Shown: positions 42,612 through 51,519, counted from the first letter of the stretch. The stretch: 64,000 nt of DNA from UBA5704 sp036264355 (GCA_036264355.1 DATARD010000050.1:50497-114496), one strand, 5' to 3'. A program made the numbers and translations. The notes: a model not told the origin generated them from the sequence alone.

Positions 42612-42747
42612 CCCGTCTGGATCTCTGCCCAGGATCTCCTGATACCCCTTCTGCGGCTCCCCCTGCTCCGCTTGCGAGCTCCCGGGCTGCTGCCTCACAT
42701 CGTCGCCCATGGCTGGGTGACTCCGGGGGAGGGAAGCGCAGCAAGCA
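42612..42747 (-). pseudogene. Duplicated 5' end of the FNT channel gene
   Basis: Starting at ATG 42710 the minus strand reads MGDDVRQQPGSSQAEQGEPQ, then KGYQEIL and a quick stop. It matches the first ~27 codons of the FNT gene at 41752 with a few substitutions and a short deletion in the Glu-rich tail. The match also includes the upstream leader with its GGAG ribosome binding site, to about 42747. The same orientation on both sides of the TumA/TumE pair makes this a flanking direct duplication. Confidence 0.85.
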
Positions 42748-42749
42748 AG

Positions 42750-43022
42750 CTCAATCTGCCCCGGTCGATCCTCAACTTTCCCTGGTCGATCCTCAACCTG
42801 CCCTGGCCGATCCTCAACCTGCCCTGGCCGATCCTCAACTTTCCCTGGTCGGGCCTCAACTTTCCCTGGTCGATCGTCTACTTACCTCAGGGCAACCTCA
42901 ACCTTCCCTGGGGCATCGTCAATCCAGACGAGGGCAGCTTCAATCCTGGACGGGGTGGATTGAAGCCCGGACGGGGTGGATTGAAGCCTGAGCGGGGAAT
43001 CTTCGATCTGCAGAGGGCCCGC
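42750..43022. repeat. Minisatellite 2: 21-bp tandem repeat (13 units)
   Basis: Units of CTCAACTTTCCCTGGTCGATC type run in phase from 42750, three bases after the end of the duplicated FNT leader. The first six units are nearly identical; the later ones drift to TTGAAGCCYGGACGGGGTGGA. Read on the plus strand it is open as heptads (LNFPWSI, later LKPGRGG). No start signal is convincing. Confidence 0.88.
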
Positions 43023-43553
43023 TTCGATCCAACAAGCGTCCTGGCGCCTCTCGCCCGCCCCTCGTGGCTCTCGGATTCCTGGACCTTGGGGCCAAAGATC
43101 CAGGCTTGGTCCTCTTCCTCTTCGGCCTCGCCGGCCAGTTCGAAAAGTCCTCAGGGCAGAAGCCTACCACGAGGCCGCCGACTTCGTCGGGTGGGAAGCT
43201 GGCCTCGGCGTCGTGAACAACCAGCTTGCATGATCAATGGGGTCACGGAGGTCGCCGTGGTGTGGCTCTCCGCAACGAACTATCGAAGCATCAACGACTT
43301 CGAGCGAGCCGCTCGCTTCTTCGACACCCTCTATGCGAGCAACCGGCTCAAGCTGCCGCTGGAGGGGTGCTGCTCGTTGGGTACTGACTGCCTCGGCCGC
43401 CTGCGAAACAGGTGACACCTCTCTCCGCGAACGAGATACCGGCCTCAGTGCCGACCATCGACCGGCATGCCCGGGAGACGACATAGAGACCTGGGCGGCG
43501 CCTGGACGGACCGTCCGCGGCTTTGTTCGGATGGTCGTAGTAAACTTCGTCAC
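43023..43553. other. Gene-poor spacer after minisatellite 2
   Basis: No intact gene is convincing. On the plus strand, 43235-43415 reads TEVAVVWLSATNYRSINDFERAARFF, a protein-like stretch that may be the 3' remnant of an unidentified gene. Frames on both strands are open here because of composition. Confidence 0.3.
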
Positions 43554-43748
43554 ATGAGAAAAGAGTACCAATGGACAGCAGGTAACAGCAGCTATCGCGC
43601 CGTCATGATTCAAGACGGACAGCTACGCTATGTGATTCAGCGACAACAGGGACCGGGGGGCCCGGGGGCACTCGTAGTCTCCGACCCGTCCGTAGCCTAT
43701 GAAATGCTCCGGCTCGCCACCCTTGTCCATGGTGAGCCGGCGCCCTAG
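43554..43748 (+). CDS. Short hypothetical protein
   Basis: A 64-codon frame starting MRKEYQWTAGNSSYRAVMIQDG with ordinary codon use and a hydrophilic, strand-rich composition (GQLRYVIQRQ). It lies between the repeat region and the restriction-like gene. There is no clear ribosome binding site, and no family is recognised. Confidence 0.35.
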   Translation: MRKEYQWTAGNSSYRAVMIQDGQLRYVIQRQQGPGGPGALVVSDPSVAYEMLRLATLVHGEPAP

Positions 43749-43779
43749 CTAGCTGCTAGTCTAGTTTAGGCGGCGTTGC

Positions 43780-45507
43780 TCAGATGGGCCACACTCGTGG
43801 CGCTAGTTCAGCGAGTGCCTTCTGTCGGGTTTCAATCTCTTCACTTCCCCACGTGTGATAACTACCTATTTCTTGCGTGAGGAGATAGGGACTCTCGGTA
43901 TAGATGCCTCGTCTCTCTGAGAATAGGACATTGCCTAGACCAACATTTTGCCTTGGCGAGAGCAGGCACATATTGCCGAGACGCTTATAGAATGCTTCGA
44001 CTTGTTCCTGCGGTAAGCCCCAAGTTCTAGCCGCCGATTCCGGCATTATATGTTCTAGGTTAGCCTGAGTTTCGGGTGCTTCGTATTCCGCTAGATGCGG
44101 CGGAAGTTGGTTTGTCTTCAACCTTTCAAGCGAGCGTAAATAGTACCGCGCCAAGGAGCTCTTCGTGACCCGGTGGCGCTCAAAGGCAACCCTAAAATCC
44201 GTATCACTCGGAACAAATTCCCTCATGCGCTCGGAGAGTTGCTTAGCTGTCTGAATGTTCCCACCGGTAATTTCTTGGGCCCGCCTTCCATAATGCCGAT
44301 CGAGAACACCGCCGCCACCACCTCCAGCGACCAAAAAACGCACCGACCAAGAGACGAACATTCGGAACGCCGCCTTACCCTCCTCGATAGAAAAACTGCG
44401 CAGCACCGCCAGCATTAATGGCCGGATCTGCTCAATTCCTAGTACCATCGCTACAGTGTAGAGATCGAGCCGCGCTTCCTGGCTGTACCCACTTAAAGAA
44501 GGTGATTGAAGCGACGTCAGGAGAGCTATATAGTTGCTGGCCGTTTCGTCCAGCTCAATGACAGTCTCCAAGGCTTGTCGCTCGCCTTCAATTGCACTTG
44601 AGAAACGCGCGGCAAGTTCCGGCGCCTTCGTCGGTCCATTACGTGAAATCCAAAAATGGCGCACATAATCGAGCAGCAAGTCGTCGTCATAGCTTTCAAT
44701 CTTGGAGACCATCGACAACCACCGCGGCTGCACTTCATCGGTACGGTTGGCGGCCTGGAAGAACAAAAAGTTCTTGAGGATGTCAATTTGAGATGCCTTA
44801 AGGCCGCGGTCATTCAGGGTCTCGAACATCTTATATGCGTCGATCTGCCCCGTTGTCCTGATAACAATCACGGCTACATTCTCCTCAAGGAACTTCATCC
44901 ATTCGAGCAGGCGCAACCGCCCTTCCTTCTCGGAGTATGGAGCTACGATCTTCACCACATGACTTTTCGCCGCCAGAGCGGCAGCTTGCAGGCGAACGTT
45001 GGAGCTCCCCTTAGGCATGGCGATGGCTGACGCACGGTCGGGGCTGTCGGGCCGTGAAAGGATGGCGCGCAAGAAGAACTGGCTGTCTTCCGCATTAAGC
45101 TGAAGCTTGGGCACAGAGTCGTTGGCAAACTCATCGTATTCAAGCAGAAATTCGGTCGTGTACTTTTCGGCGGTCGCCTTTCCTGCCTGGTCTTTGGAAT
45201 AAAGGTAGTCGCGGATCGCAGCAATTAGAATCGATGTAGTTGCTAGGCGCTGCTGGCCGTCGGCGACCTCCAAGCGCGCGTTACTTGCCTGTGCTGCCTC
45301 ATTGCCCAATGTTAGTACGATAGTGCCAAGAAAATATGCGGAGCGCTGACGTGAAAACGCGGCGGCCAGGTCCTCGAAGAGGACGCTTACATGGTCATCG
45401 GTCCAGGCGTACGGGCGCTGGTTTGCCGGAACACGAAGGCGATGTAGCTTCAGCGCCGTTCCAATACCGAGAGCGTCGAACTTTATTCCAAGGTCAATGA
45501 AGCTCAT
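43780..45507 (-). CDS. DUF262-DUF1524 protein, GmrSD-like type IV restriction endonuclease
   Basis: A 575-residue protein. The N-terminal DUF262 domain shows VPANQRPYAW (~28), the nucleotide-binding DGQQR (~83) and FETLNDRG (~228). The C-terminal part carries an HNH/DUF1524 nuclease: NLEHIMPE (~484) and LGNMCLLSPRQN (~510). This single-chain arrangement is that of GmrSD-type enzymes, which use NTP hydrolysis by DUF262 to cut modified phage DNA with the HNH domain; other DUF262 proteins take part in phosphorothioate-based defence. The gene is clearly lower in GC than its neighbours, suggesting horizontal acquisition. The ATG at 45507 has AAAGG 7 bases upstream. It overlaps the end of a small ribbon-helix-helix gene by 14 bp. 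Confidence 0.88.
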   Translation of the reverse strand: MSFIDLGIKFDALGIGTALKLHRLRVPANQRPYAWTDDHVSVLFEDLAAAFSRQRSAYFLGTIVLTLGNEAAQASNARLEVADGQQRLATTSILIAAIRDYLYSKDQAGKATAEKYTTEFLLEYDEFANDSVPKLQLNAEDSQFFLRAILSRPDSPDRASAIAMPKGSSNVRLQAAALAAKSHVVKIVAPYSEKEGRLRLLEWMKFLEENVAVIVIRTTGQIDAYKMFETLNDRGLKASQIDILKNFLFFQAANRTDEVQPRWLSMVSKIESYDDDLLLDYVRHFWISRNGPTKAPELAARFSSAIEGERQALETVIELDETASNYIALLTSLQSPSLSGYSQEARLDLYTVAMVLGIEQIRPLMLAVLRSFSIEEGKAAFRMFVSWSVRFLVAGGGGGGVLDRHYGRRAQEITGGNIQTAKQLSERMREFVPSDTDFRVAFERHRVTKSSLARYYLRSLERLKTNQLPPHLAEYEAPETQANLEHIMPESAARTWGLPQEQVEAFYKRLGNMCLLSPRQNVGLGNVLFSERRGIYTESPYLLTQEIGSYHTWGSEEIETRQKALAELAPRVWPI

Positions 45508-45694
45508 CTCTTTGCCTTTCAGCCTGAATGAACGGAATGTGGAGTCCAGCGTTTTCCAGCTCTCGGCGGCGGCGTGCCTGAGGCGTTCCGTCGCCCACAC
45601 GGCCATGCTGATGCCCAGCAAGGTTGGCGGCGCTCCGGAATGAGGGCTTTTCGGGTTCGGAGACCCGGAGCTTTAGCCAGTCGGTGCGGTTCAT
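45494..45694 (-). CDS. Ribbon-helix-helix (MobC/antitoxin-like) small protein with compensating frameshifts
   Basis: The open 66-codon frame begins MNRTDWLKLRVSEPEKPSF and continues RSAANLAG, like ribbon-helix-helix proteins of the MobC/antitoxin kind, and ends RELENAGLHIPFI, also family-like. The middle (~45 bases, from codon 28) is nonsense in this frame, whereas the +1 frame reads ISMAVWATERLRHAA, exactly the expected central helix. One extra G in GCTGGGCATC and one missing base near the GCC repeats would explain this. It may be a decayed gene or a sequence error. It overlaps the start of the restriction gene by 14 bp. Confidence 0.55.
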   Translation of the reverse strand: MNRTDWLKLRVSEPEKPSFRSAANLAGHQHGRVGDGTPQARRRRELENAGLHIPFIQAERQRDELH

Positions 45695-45791
45695 GGGCCA
45701 TTGTACCCACAAAAGGGTCGCTGGATGGGACGAGCAGGACCTACTCGACCGTCGAGAACTGTCAGCCGTCCCGCAGGGACAAGGGTGGCCA

Positions 45792-45813
45792 GCCCAGGAT
45801 TTCAATCTTGGGC
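45792..45813. repeat. Hairpin upstream of ftsZ
   Basis: GCCCA-G-GATT-TC-AATC-T-TGGGC folds back on itself with one mismatched pair, about 135 bases before ftsZ. A second small palindrome, GTCCCGCAGGGAC, lies at 45768-45780. These may be interspersed-repeat pieces rather than regulators. Confidence 0.4.
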
Positions 45814-45947
45814 GTAGGGTACTGCCCGATCTCGCCCGACTGGAGCGCTAGGTGCGGCAGATCCCAGGTCACCTGTGAGACACTCTCCTCTGGAGACTCC
45901 GGACCGGCCGGCGGTCCCTGGCACGGCGATTGACCAGAGGGTAGCGC

Positions 45948-47165
45948 ATGTTGACTTTCGACACGGACGATGAGCAGAAGCAGGCGGCGGGTGGGGATCT
46001 GGCCCGGATCAAGGTCATCGGGATCGGTGGCGCCGGCGGGAATGCGGTCAACCGGATGATCGACTCGGGGTTGCGCGGGGTGCAGTTCATCGCCGCCAAT
46101 ACGGACTTGCAGGCGCTGGAGAAGTGCAAGGCGCCGCTCAAGATGCAGATCGGCGGGGTGCTCACGAAGGGGCTCGGCGCCGGGGCGGATCCGGAGGTCG
46201 GCCGCAAGGCGGCGATCGAGGATACGGACAGGATCCTCCAGATGCTCGAAGGGGCGGACATGGTGTTCGTCACCGCCGGGCTGGGCGGCGGCACAGGCAC
46301 GGGTGCGGCGCCGGTGATCGCGTCGCTGGCTTCGGGTCTGGGCGCGCTCACGGTGGCGGTGGTCACCAAGCCGTTCGGGTTCGAGGGGCGGCGCCGGATG
46401 CAGCAGGCGGAGCGCGGGGCGATCGAGATGCAGGGGGCGGTCGATACGCTGATCACGATCCCCAATGAGCGGCTGCTCGGTTTCGTCGACCGCGGGACGC
46501 CGCTCTCGGAGGCGTTCCGCATCGCCGACGACGTGCTGCGCCAGGCGGTGCAGGGGATCAGCGACCTGATCACGATGCCCGGCGAGATCAACGTCGACTT
46601 CGCGGACGTGCGGACGATCATGACGCGGATGGGGATCGCGCTGATGGGCACCGGCGTCGCCCGCGGGGAGAGCCGGGCGATCGAGGCGGCACAGCGCGCG
46701 GTGTCGTCGCCGCTGCTGGAGGAGACGTCGATCCACGGCGCCCGCGGTCTGCTGATCAACATCTCGGGCGGTTACGATCTCACGCTGCATGAGGTGGCCG
46801 AGGCGGCGCGGATCATTTCGGACGCGGTGGACCCGGACGCGAACATCATTTCCGGCATGGTGATCGATCCTTCGCTGGAGGACACGATGAAGGTGACGGT
46901 GATCGCCACCGGCTTCCATCGCGAGGGCGAGCTGCCGCGGGAGATGCCGCGCGCGCAGGCGCCTTCCTCTGCCGCCGCTCCGATGGCCCCCAGGGCTCAG
47001 ACACCGCGCGCCGAGGCGGAGCGGCCGGCCGAGACGCCGTTGCGGCGGGCGCCCGCGACGCCGCAGACATCGCAGGGTACCGGCGACTCGAACGGCTTCG
47101 GACCGAACTGGTCGAACGTCGACGACTACGACATTCCGACCGTGCTGCGCAAGCAGATGGATTAG
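45948..47165 (+). CDS. ftsZ: Cell division protein FtsZ
   Basis: A 405-residue tubulin homologue that polymerises with GTP into the division ring. It shows IGIGGAGGNAVNRM, the tubulin signature GGGTGTG at 113-119, the T7-loop residues (NVDFADVRTIM) and the C-terminal conserved peptide YDIPTVLRKQMD that binds FtsA/ZipA-type anchors, after a ~70-residue Pro/Ala-rich linker. AGAGGG 6 bases before the ATG supports the start. It is not flanked by ftsA, ftsQ or mur genes; the accessory restriction gene lies upstream and a hypothetical gene downstream. Confidence 0.97.
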   Translation: MLTFDTDDEQKQAAGGDLARIKVIGIGGAGGNAVNRMIDSGLRGVQFIAANTDLQALEKCKAPLKMQIGGVLTKGLGAGADPEVGRKAAIEDTDRILQMLEGADMVFVTAGLGGGTGTGAAPVIASLASGLGALTVAVVTKPFGFEGRRRMQQAERGAIEMQGAVDTLITIPNERLLGFVDRGTPLSEAFRIADDVLRQAVQGISDLITMPGEINVDFADVRTIMTRMGIALMGTGVARGESRAIEAAQRAVSSPLLEETSIHGARGLLINISGGYDLTLHEVAEAARIISDAVDPDANIISGMVIDPSLEDTMKVTVIATGFHREGELPREMPRAQAPSSAAAPMAPRAQTPRAEAERPAETPLRRAPATPQTSQGTGDSNGFGPNWSNVDDYDIPTVLRKQMD

Positions 47166-47172
47166 ATCTCGA

Positions 47173-47709
47173 TCAGATCGCGCGCGGTCCGGTCGCGAGG
47201 GGGAAGGCGCTCTTCTCGCCCATGATGTCGAGATGGAGGGTGCCGCCGTCGACGCGGTATTCCCAGGGCGGCTCGACGTAGGTGGTCCACAGCTTCTTGG
47301 CGTGCAGATCCCAGGCGGCGAGCTCGAGCTCGGCGGACATCAGGATGATGCCGTCGTGGCGGCTCCAGCTCCAGAAGCCGCATTCCGCATGCGCCTCCCA
47401 GAGACGGGTGGGACCGGCGAGGTCGTAGGCGAGGAGCCGGGTGCCGGCGCCCAGCAGGAGAATTTCGGTCTCGGGGATGATCAGGAGCCCGGGGTTGAAG
47501 CCGAAGCCGGCCGGTGAGTAGCGCAGCTCGACGACCAGGGTGGGCCAGGCGGCGTCGGCCGGACGCGCCGCGAGCCAGCAGAAGCCGGGACGGTGCTCCT
47601 CCGGATCGAACTTCTCGACCAGCTTCGCCCGTTCCACATAGGCGTTGTGGATGCCCGGCTCGGTCTCGCAACAGAGCAGGGTGTAGTGGTTGGTGGCAAC
47701 GGTCAGCAT
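47173..47709 (-). CDS. Hypothetical protein with propeller-like strands
   Basis: A 178-residue soluble protein convergent with ftsZ (7 bp apart). Strands such as FGFNPGLLIIPETEILLLGAGTRLLAYDL, GPTRLWEAHAECGFWSW and AELELAAWDLHAKKLWTTYVE recall PQQ-type propeller blades, but the length allows only a few. No catalytic motif is seen. The ATG at 47709 is preceded by AAAGGA; an ATG at 47757 would add 16 residues. Confidence 0.6.
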   Translation of the reverse strand: MLTVATNHYTLLCCETEPGIHNAYVERAKLVEKFDPEEHRPGFCWLAARPADAAWPTLVVELRYSPAGFGFNPGLLIIPETEILLLGAGTRLLAYDLAGPTRLWEAHAECGFWSWSRHDGIILMSAELELAAWDLHAKKLWTTYVEPPWEYRVDGGTLHLDIMGEKSAFPLATGPRAI

Positions 47710-47800
47710 GGATCCTTTCACTCCGGACCCGGCACGGAGGATGGGGACATCGCTCATTCTACCGTTTCATTACGCTTTGTCTCCATCCTCCTGCAAGGTC

Positions 47801-49042
47801 TTACAGCGACGCGAGGAAGGCCAGCAACTGATCCCTCTGCGGAGGTGGCAGGCGGAGGAAGGCTTGGACGACCGGCCGCGCTTCGTGGTCGTGGCGCAGG
47901 ATGGCGTCGAGCCGGGTGAAGGTGGCGCCGTCGTGCATCAGGCGGGTGCGGGTGCGCAGGCCCCAGAGCGGCGGCGTGCGCAGCATGTTCCGCGTGCCAG
48001 GGCCGCCGTTCTGGACGATGCCGTCGCCGGTGCCGACGTCGTGCAGCATGAGGTCGCTGTAGGGGTGGATGATCTTGTTCCCCAGGGCCGGGGAGACGAT
48101 GAGCGTGCCGCCGTTCAAGCCGGTGCCGGCGGGCGCGGTGACCAGGGTGGAGACGTGGCAATTCGCGCAGCCGACCTGGCGGAAGACCTGCTCTCCGGCC
48201 TGCGCGTCCGGCGACTGGGAGAGGACCGGATCGCGGGCCGGCGGCATGGTGGAGCGCATGAAGCGCGCGAAGGCTTCGATGTCGGGGCCGAACGGCGCGC
48301 CGATGGTCGCGGCGTCCTCGGGGTCGGCGACGGTGTCGTAGGCCGCCACGGACTGGCCGTTCGCGGTGTTCTCGTTCGGCTGGAGCGGGCTAGTGATCCC
48401 CATTTCGTTCAGGTAGGCGTCGGAGGCGAAGGAGATCAGGCTGGCGTGCTGGTTCTTCCAGCCGAAGCGGCCGACGCGGGTGGTGCCCGGGACTTCGAGC
48501 ACCGGCACGCGGATGATGGTGCCTTTCATCGTCGCCGGCTGGCCGGCGCGGATGGTGTCGAACGCTGTGTCCGGAATCGATTCGAGATAGCCGTCGCCGA
48601 GCACGTTCAACGAGGTGCGGAAGGTCTGGACGTTGTCGAGGAGGCTGACGCGCTCCTGGATGGCGGGGTTGATGGCGCGGTCCTGGATCAGCGAGCCGCC
48701 GGGATGGTCGGTGTAGTTTTTGCCGTCGTAGCGGCCGGCGCGGAGCACGGTGATCTGGCTGTTGCCGCCGGTCACCGGATTCTGGTGGCACTCGGCGCAG
48801 GACTGGGCGTTGTACACCGGTCCCAGGCCGTCGGCGATCTCCTCGCGCTCCTCGAAGACCGCGCGGTCGAGGTCGAATTGGGATTGGGAGATGGTGCCGT
48901 TGGTCTGGTTGGCGAATCCGGTGGGAGCTTCCGTGGGAGGAGGAAGGCCCGGGACGGCCAGGGCCACAGGGGCGAGCAGCAACAAGACGGCCAGTCCATC
49001 AGAAAGCACGACTCCACGACGCTTCAAGGTGTGTTTTTTCAC
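47801..49042 (-). CDS. Di-haem oxidoreductase (DHOR, DUF1111-type cytochrome c)
   Basis: A 413-residue exported protein. A signal peptide (LAVLLLLAPVALA) precedes the first haem motif CAECH (~82-86, in YNAQSCAECHQNP) and the second CANCH (~292-296). Conserved YSDLMLHDVG and a C-terminal DAILRHD segment match the thiol-oxidoreductase/di-haem peroxidase-like family (COG3488). Members are periplasmic electron carriers or oxidases with uncertain substrates. GGAGG 5 bases before the GTG at 49042 fixes the start. It follows the GT4 gene on the same strand with a 145-bp gap. Confidence 0.88.
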   Translation of the reverse strand: MKKHTLKRRGVVLSDGLAVLLLLAPVALAVPGLPPPTEAPTGFANQTNGTISQSQFDLDRAVFEEREEIADGLGPVYNAQSCAECHQNPVTGGNSQITVLRAGRYDGKNYTDHPGGSLIQDRAINPAIQERVSLLDNVQTFRTSLNVLGDGYLESIPDTAFDTIRAGQPATMKGTIIRVPVLEVPGTTRVGRFGWKNQHASLISFASDAYLNEMGITSPLQPNENTANGQSVAAYDTVADPEDAATIGAPFGPDIEAFARFMRSTMPPARDPVLSQSPDAQAGEQVFRQVGCANCHVSTLVTAPAGTGLNGGTLIVSPALGNKIIHPYSDLMLHDVGTGDGIVQNGGPGTRNMLRTPPLWGLRTRTRLMHDGATFTRLDAILRHDHEARPVVQAFLRLPPPQRDQLLAFLASL

Positions 49043-49187
49043 ACGCGGCCTCCTCGCACGCACAGCGGCGGCTCAAGAGGACCCCCGTCCAAGCGGTCCA
49101 GGGTGGGACTGATCACCCTGGAACACACGACCGCGCGATTTCCTGCGGGTCGATTTTCAAATAAGGTTCAAGACGGTTTCGACCGGC

Positions 49188-50288
49188 TCAGACGGCGACC
49201 TGCTGCGGGTAGACGACTTCCACCGGGAAGGCCGCTTCGCTGTCGGCGAGGACCTGGGCATACACCTGGAGATAGCCGTCGACCATCCGCTCGGGTGTAT
49301 ATTCGAGAGCCAGTTTGCGCGCTCCGGCGGCGAGCGACTGCCGGCGGTCGGGCTCCCGGATGAGGGCGGCCAAGGCTTCGTGGAGGGCCTGGGGATCGTC
49401 CGGCGGCACGAAGACGGCGCGGTTGCGCCAGGTTTCGCGCAGATTGGGGAGGTCGCCGAGGACCAGCGCGCAGCCGGCGAGCGCGGCTTCGAGCACGCAG
49501 AGGCCGAACGGCTCGTAGCGGGCGGGCAGGGCGTAGATGGAGCTGCGGCCGAGCCAGGCGGCGAGGGCGCGCTGGGTGAGGCGGCCGAGCTGGCGGGTGT
49601 GATGCGGCCGGATCTCGCCGCCGTCTGGATGCTTGCTCTCGCCGGACACGAAGACCGGCCAGGCGAGCCGCGGCGCGGCCTGCTCCAGGGCGGCGAGGTT
49701 CTTCGCCTCGTCCCACAGCGGGCCGGTGGAGAAGATCATCGGCTCCTTGGCGGTGGCGCGGAAGAGCTGGGCGTCGCGGCCATGCGGAATGACGAGGGTC
49801 GCCGGCAGCGGACCGTAGTGCGCGGTCAGGGCGGTGAGCAGGGCCGACGACGGAGCGACCACGACATCGGCGGCGGCGAGACCGGCGGCGGTCTCGGCGC
49901 GCACGCGGTCACAGTCCTCCGCAGAGGCTTCGTGGTGGACAGCCTGCCACCGCGAGAGGACGCAGGAGTGGGCGACCGCGACGGTCGGCGCGGCCCAGGG
50001 GAGCGCGGCGTGCGTGCAGTCGTTCAAGTGGACGACATCGGGGCAGATCCGGCTTTCGAGATTGAGCAGCCATTCCATCTTGCGGTGTCCCTCGAAGACG
50101 CGGAGGCCGGGCACGCGCTCGGACTGGTTGCGCTGCAGGTCGTTGAGCGGCTCGCCGAAAGCCGCGAGCGCCACCTCGACGCCTCGTTCGCCCAGACCGC
50201 GGGCGAGTTCCAGCGAGTAGGTCCAGACTTCTCCGGCCGCATCCGCGGTCATCAGAACCTTGTGGGGCACAGCGTACGTCCCGGTCAT
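49188..50288 (-). CDS. Glycosyltransferase family 4 protein
   Basis: A 366-residue cytosolic GT-B enzyme. The N-terminal domain starts KVLMTADAAGEVWTYSLELARGLGERG, as in starch/glycogen-synthase-like GT4 proteins. The C-terminal domain shows PHGRD, FSTGPLWDEAKN and the GT4 donor-binding block PARYEPFGLCVLEAALAGCALV with its E-x7-E pattern. The sugar donor and acceptor are unknown. AGGAG 7 bases before the ATG at 50288 supports this start. Confidence 0.88.
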   Translation of the reverse strand: MTGTYAVPHKVLMTADAAGEVWTYSLELARGLGERGVEVALAAFGEPLNDLQRNQSERVPGLRVFEGHRKMEWLLNLESRICPDVVHLNDCTHAALPWAAPTVAVAHSCVLSRWQAVHHEASAEDCDRVRAETAAGLAAADVVVAPSSALLTALTAHYGPLPATLVIPHGRDAQLFRATAKEPMIFSTGPLWDEAKNLAALEQAAPRLAWPVFVSGESKHPDGGEIRPHHTRQLGRLTQRALAAWLGRSSIYALPARYEPFGLCVLEAALAGCALVLGDLPNLRETWRNRAVFVPPDDPQALHEALAALIREPDRRQSLAAGARKLALEYTPERMVDGYLQVYAQVLADSEAAFPVEVVYPQQVAV

Positions 50289-50487
50289 ACCTGGACTCCT
50301 GGCCTGCGAAAAAAACCGCCGTCGGTGAGAAGCATCCAAGAACCATGCCGGAGCGGTCGGCGGGATCCGGACCTCCTTCTCCCTCTGTCTACGGAGGAGA
50401 GGCGGTCTCCGCCACTCCCAAGAACGTGTAAAGGTTGCCCTCTGCCGGATGCCCGTTTACACAGGATCTCGCATACGATCGGGCGCC

Positions 50488-51519
50488 ATGGCCGACGCGA
50501 TCCTCTGTGAAGAGCTGACCAAGCGATATGCTGGAATGGCGCCCCGCGGCGGGGCGCCGGCTCCCGTTTCGTCCGCTCCACCCGGGAACGGCAACCCGCA
50601 GGAAGGGGGCGTGCTCGCCGTCGACCGGCTGAGCCTGGAGATCAGGGCGGGCGAGCTGTTCGGTCTCCTGGGACCGAACGGCGCGGGCAAGAGCACCACC
50701 ATCGGCATGCTCACCACGCGCGTCATCCCCACCTCCGGCAAGGCGCTGGTGGCCGGCATCGACGTCGTCGCGCAGCCGGCGCTCGCCCGCACCCGCCTGG
50801 CCGCGGTGACCCAGACGAACACCCTGGACCGCGGCCTGACCGTGTTCGACAACCTCTACTTCCATGGCCGCTACTTCGGTCTGCCGCGCGCCGAGTGCCG
50901 CCAGAGAGCCGGCGAGCTGCTGGCTCATTTCGGCCTGGAGGAGAAGGCGAAGGCGCGCGTCGATCAACTGAGCGGCGGCTTGGCGCAGCGGGTGCTCATC
51001 GCGCGCGCCCTGCTGCACCGGCCCGAGGTCCTCTTCCTCGACGAGCCGACCTCCGGTCTCGATCCGCAGAGCCGCCTCCGCCTGTGGGAGGAGCTGACCG
51101 CGATCAACCGCGCCGGCCAGACGATCGTGCTCACCACCCACTATATGGAAGAGGCCGAGCAGCTCTGCGAGCGGCTCGCCATCGTCGACCATGGCCGTCT
51201 CCTCGCCCTCGACACGCCGCAGGGGCTCAAGAACGCCGTCCACGCCGAGCGCCTGCTCAAGCTCACCCTCGCCGACTGCGAAAGCGGCCACATGGTGGAA
51301 GCGATCGAGAAAGTGCCGGGCGTGGTGCAGGCGACCTGTGATGCCGATGGAAAAACCGGACATATCGTGCACGTGCAGGCCGACGGCACGCCGGGCCTGG
51401 TGGGTGCCGTGGTCGCCGCCGTGGCCCAGGCCGGTGGCGAGCTGCGCGACCTGTCGGTCTCCGAAACCTCGCTCGAAGCCGTCTTCCTCAAACTGACCGG
51501 CAAGGAGTACCGCGCGTGA
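50488..51519 (+). CDS. ABC transporter ATP-binding protein (DrrA/CcmA type)
   Basis: A 343-residue ATPase: Walker A GPNGAGKST (~62-70), Q-loop TQTN, signature LSGGLAQR, Walker B VLFLDEP (~181-187) and H-loop TTHYMEEAEQ. The C-terminal ~100 residues are the DrrA-like domain. There is an unusual ~25-residue Pro/Gly-rich insertion between the first strand (LCEELTKRYAG) and LAVDRLSLEI. With the following permease it should form an exporter of a drug, lipid or polysaccharide. It is not near enough to the NRPS operon to assign as its exporter. Confidence 0.92.
   Translation: MADAILCEELTKRYAGMAPRGGAPAPVSSAPPGNGNPQEGGVLAVDRLSLEIRAGELFGLLGPNGAGKSTTIGMLTTRVIPTSGKALVAGIDVVAQPALARTRLAAVTQTNTLDRGLTVFDNLYFHGRYFGLPRAECRQRAGELLAHFGLEEKAKARVDQLSGGLAQRVLIARALLHRPEVLFLDEPTSGLDPQSRLRLWEELTAINRAGQTIVLTTHYMEEAEQLCERLAIVDHGRLLALDTPQGLKNAVHAERLLKLTLADCESGHMVEAIEKVPGVVQATCDADGKTGHIVHVQADGTPGLVGAVVAAVAQAGGELRDLSVSETSLEAVFLKLTGKEYRA

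Noticed and set aside
42300..43415. A 371-codon plus-strand ORF covering TumA, the FNT fragment and minisatellite 2
   Set aside because: Its first part is antisense to the TumA gene and FNT fragment, and its middle is the tandem repeat. Only the last ~60 codons look protein-like, and these are noted as a possible remnant.
43164..43613. A 149-codon minus-strand ORF
   Set aside because: No recognised motif, odd composition and no ribosome binding site; probably chance.
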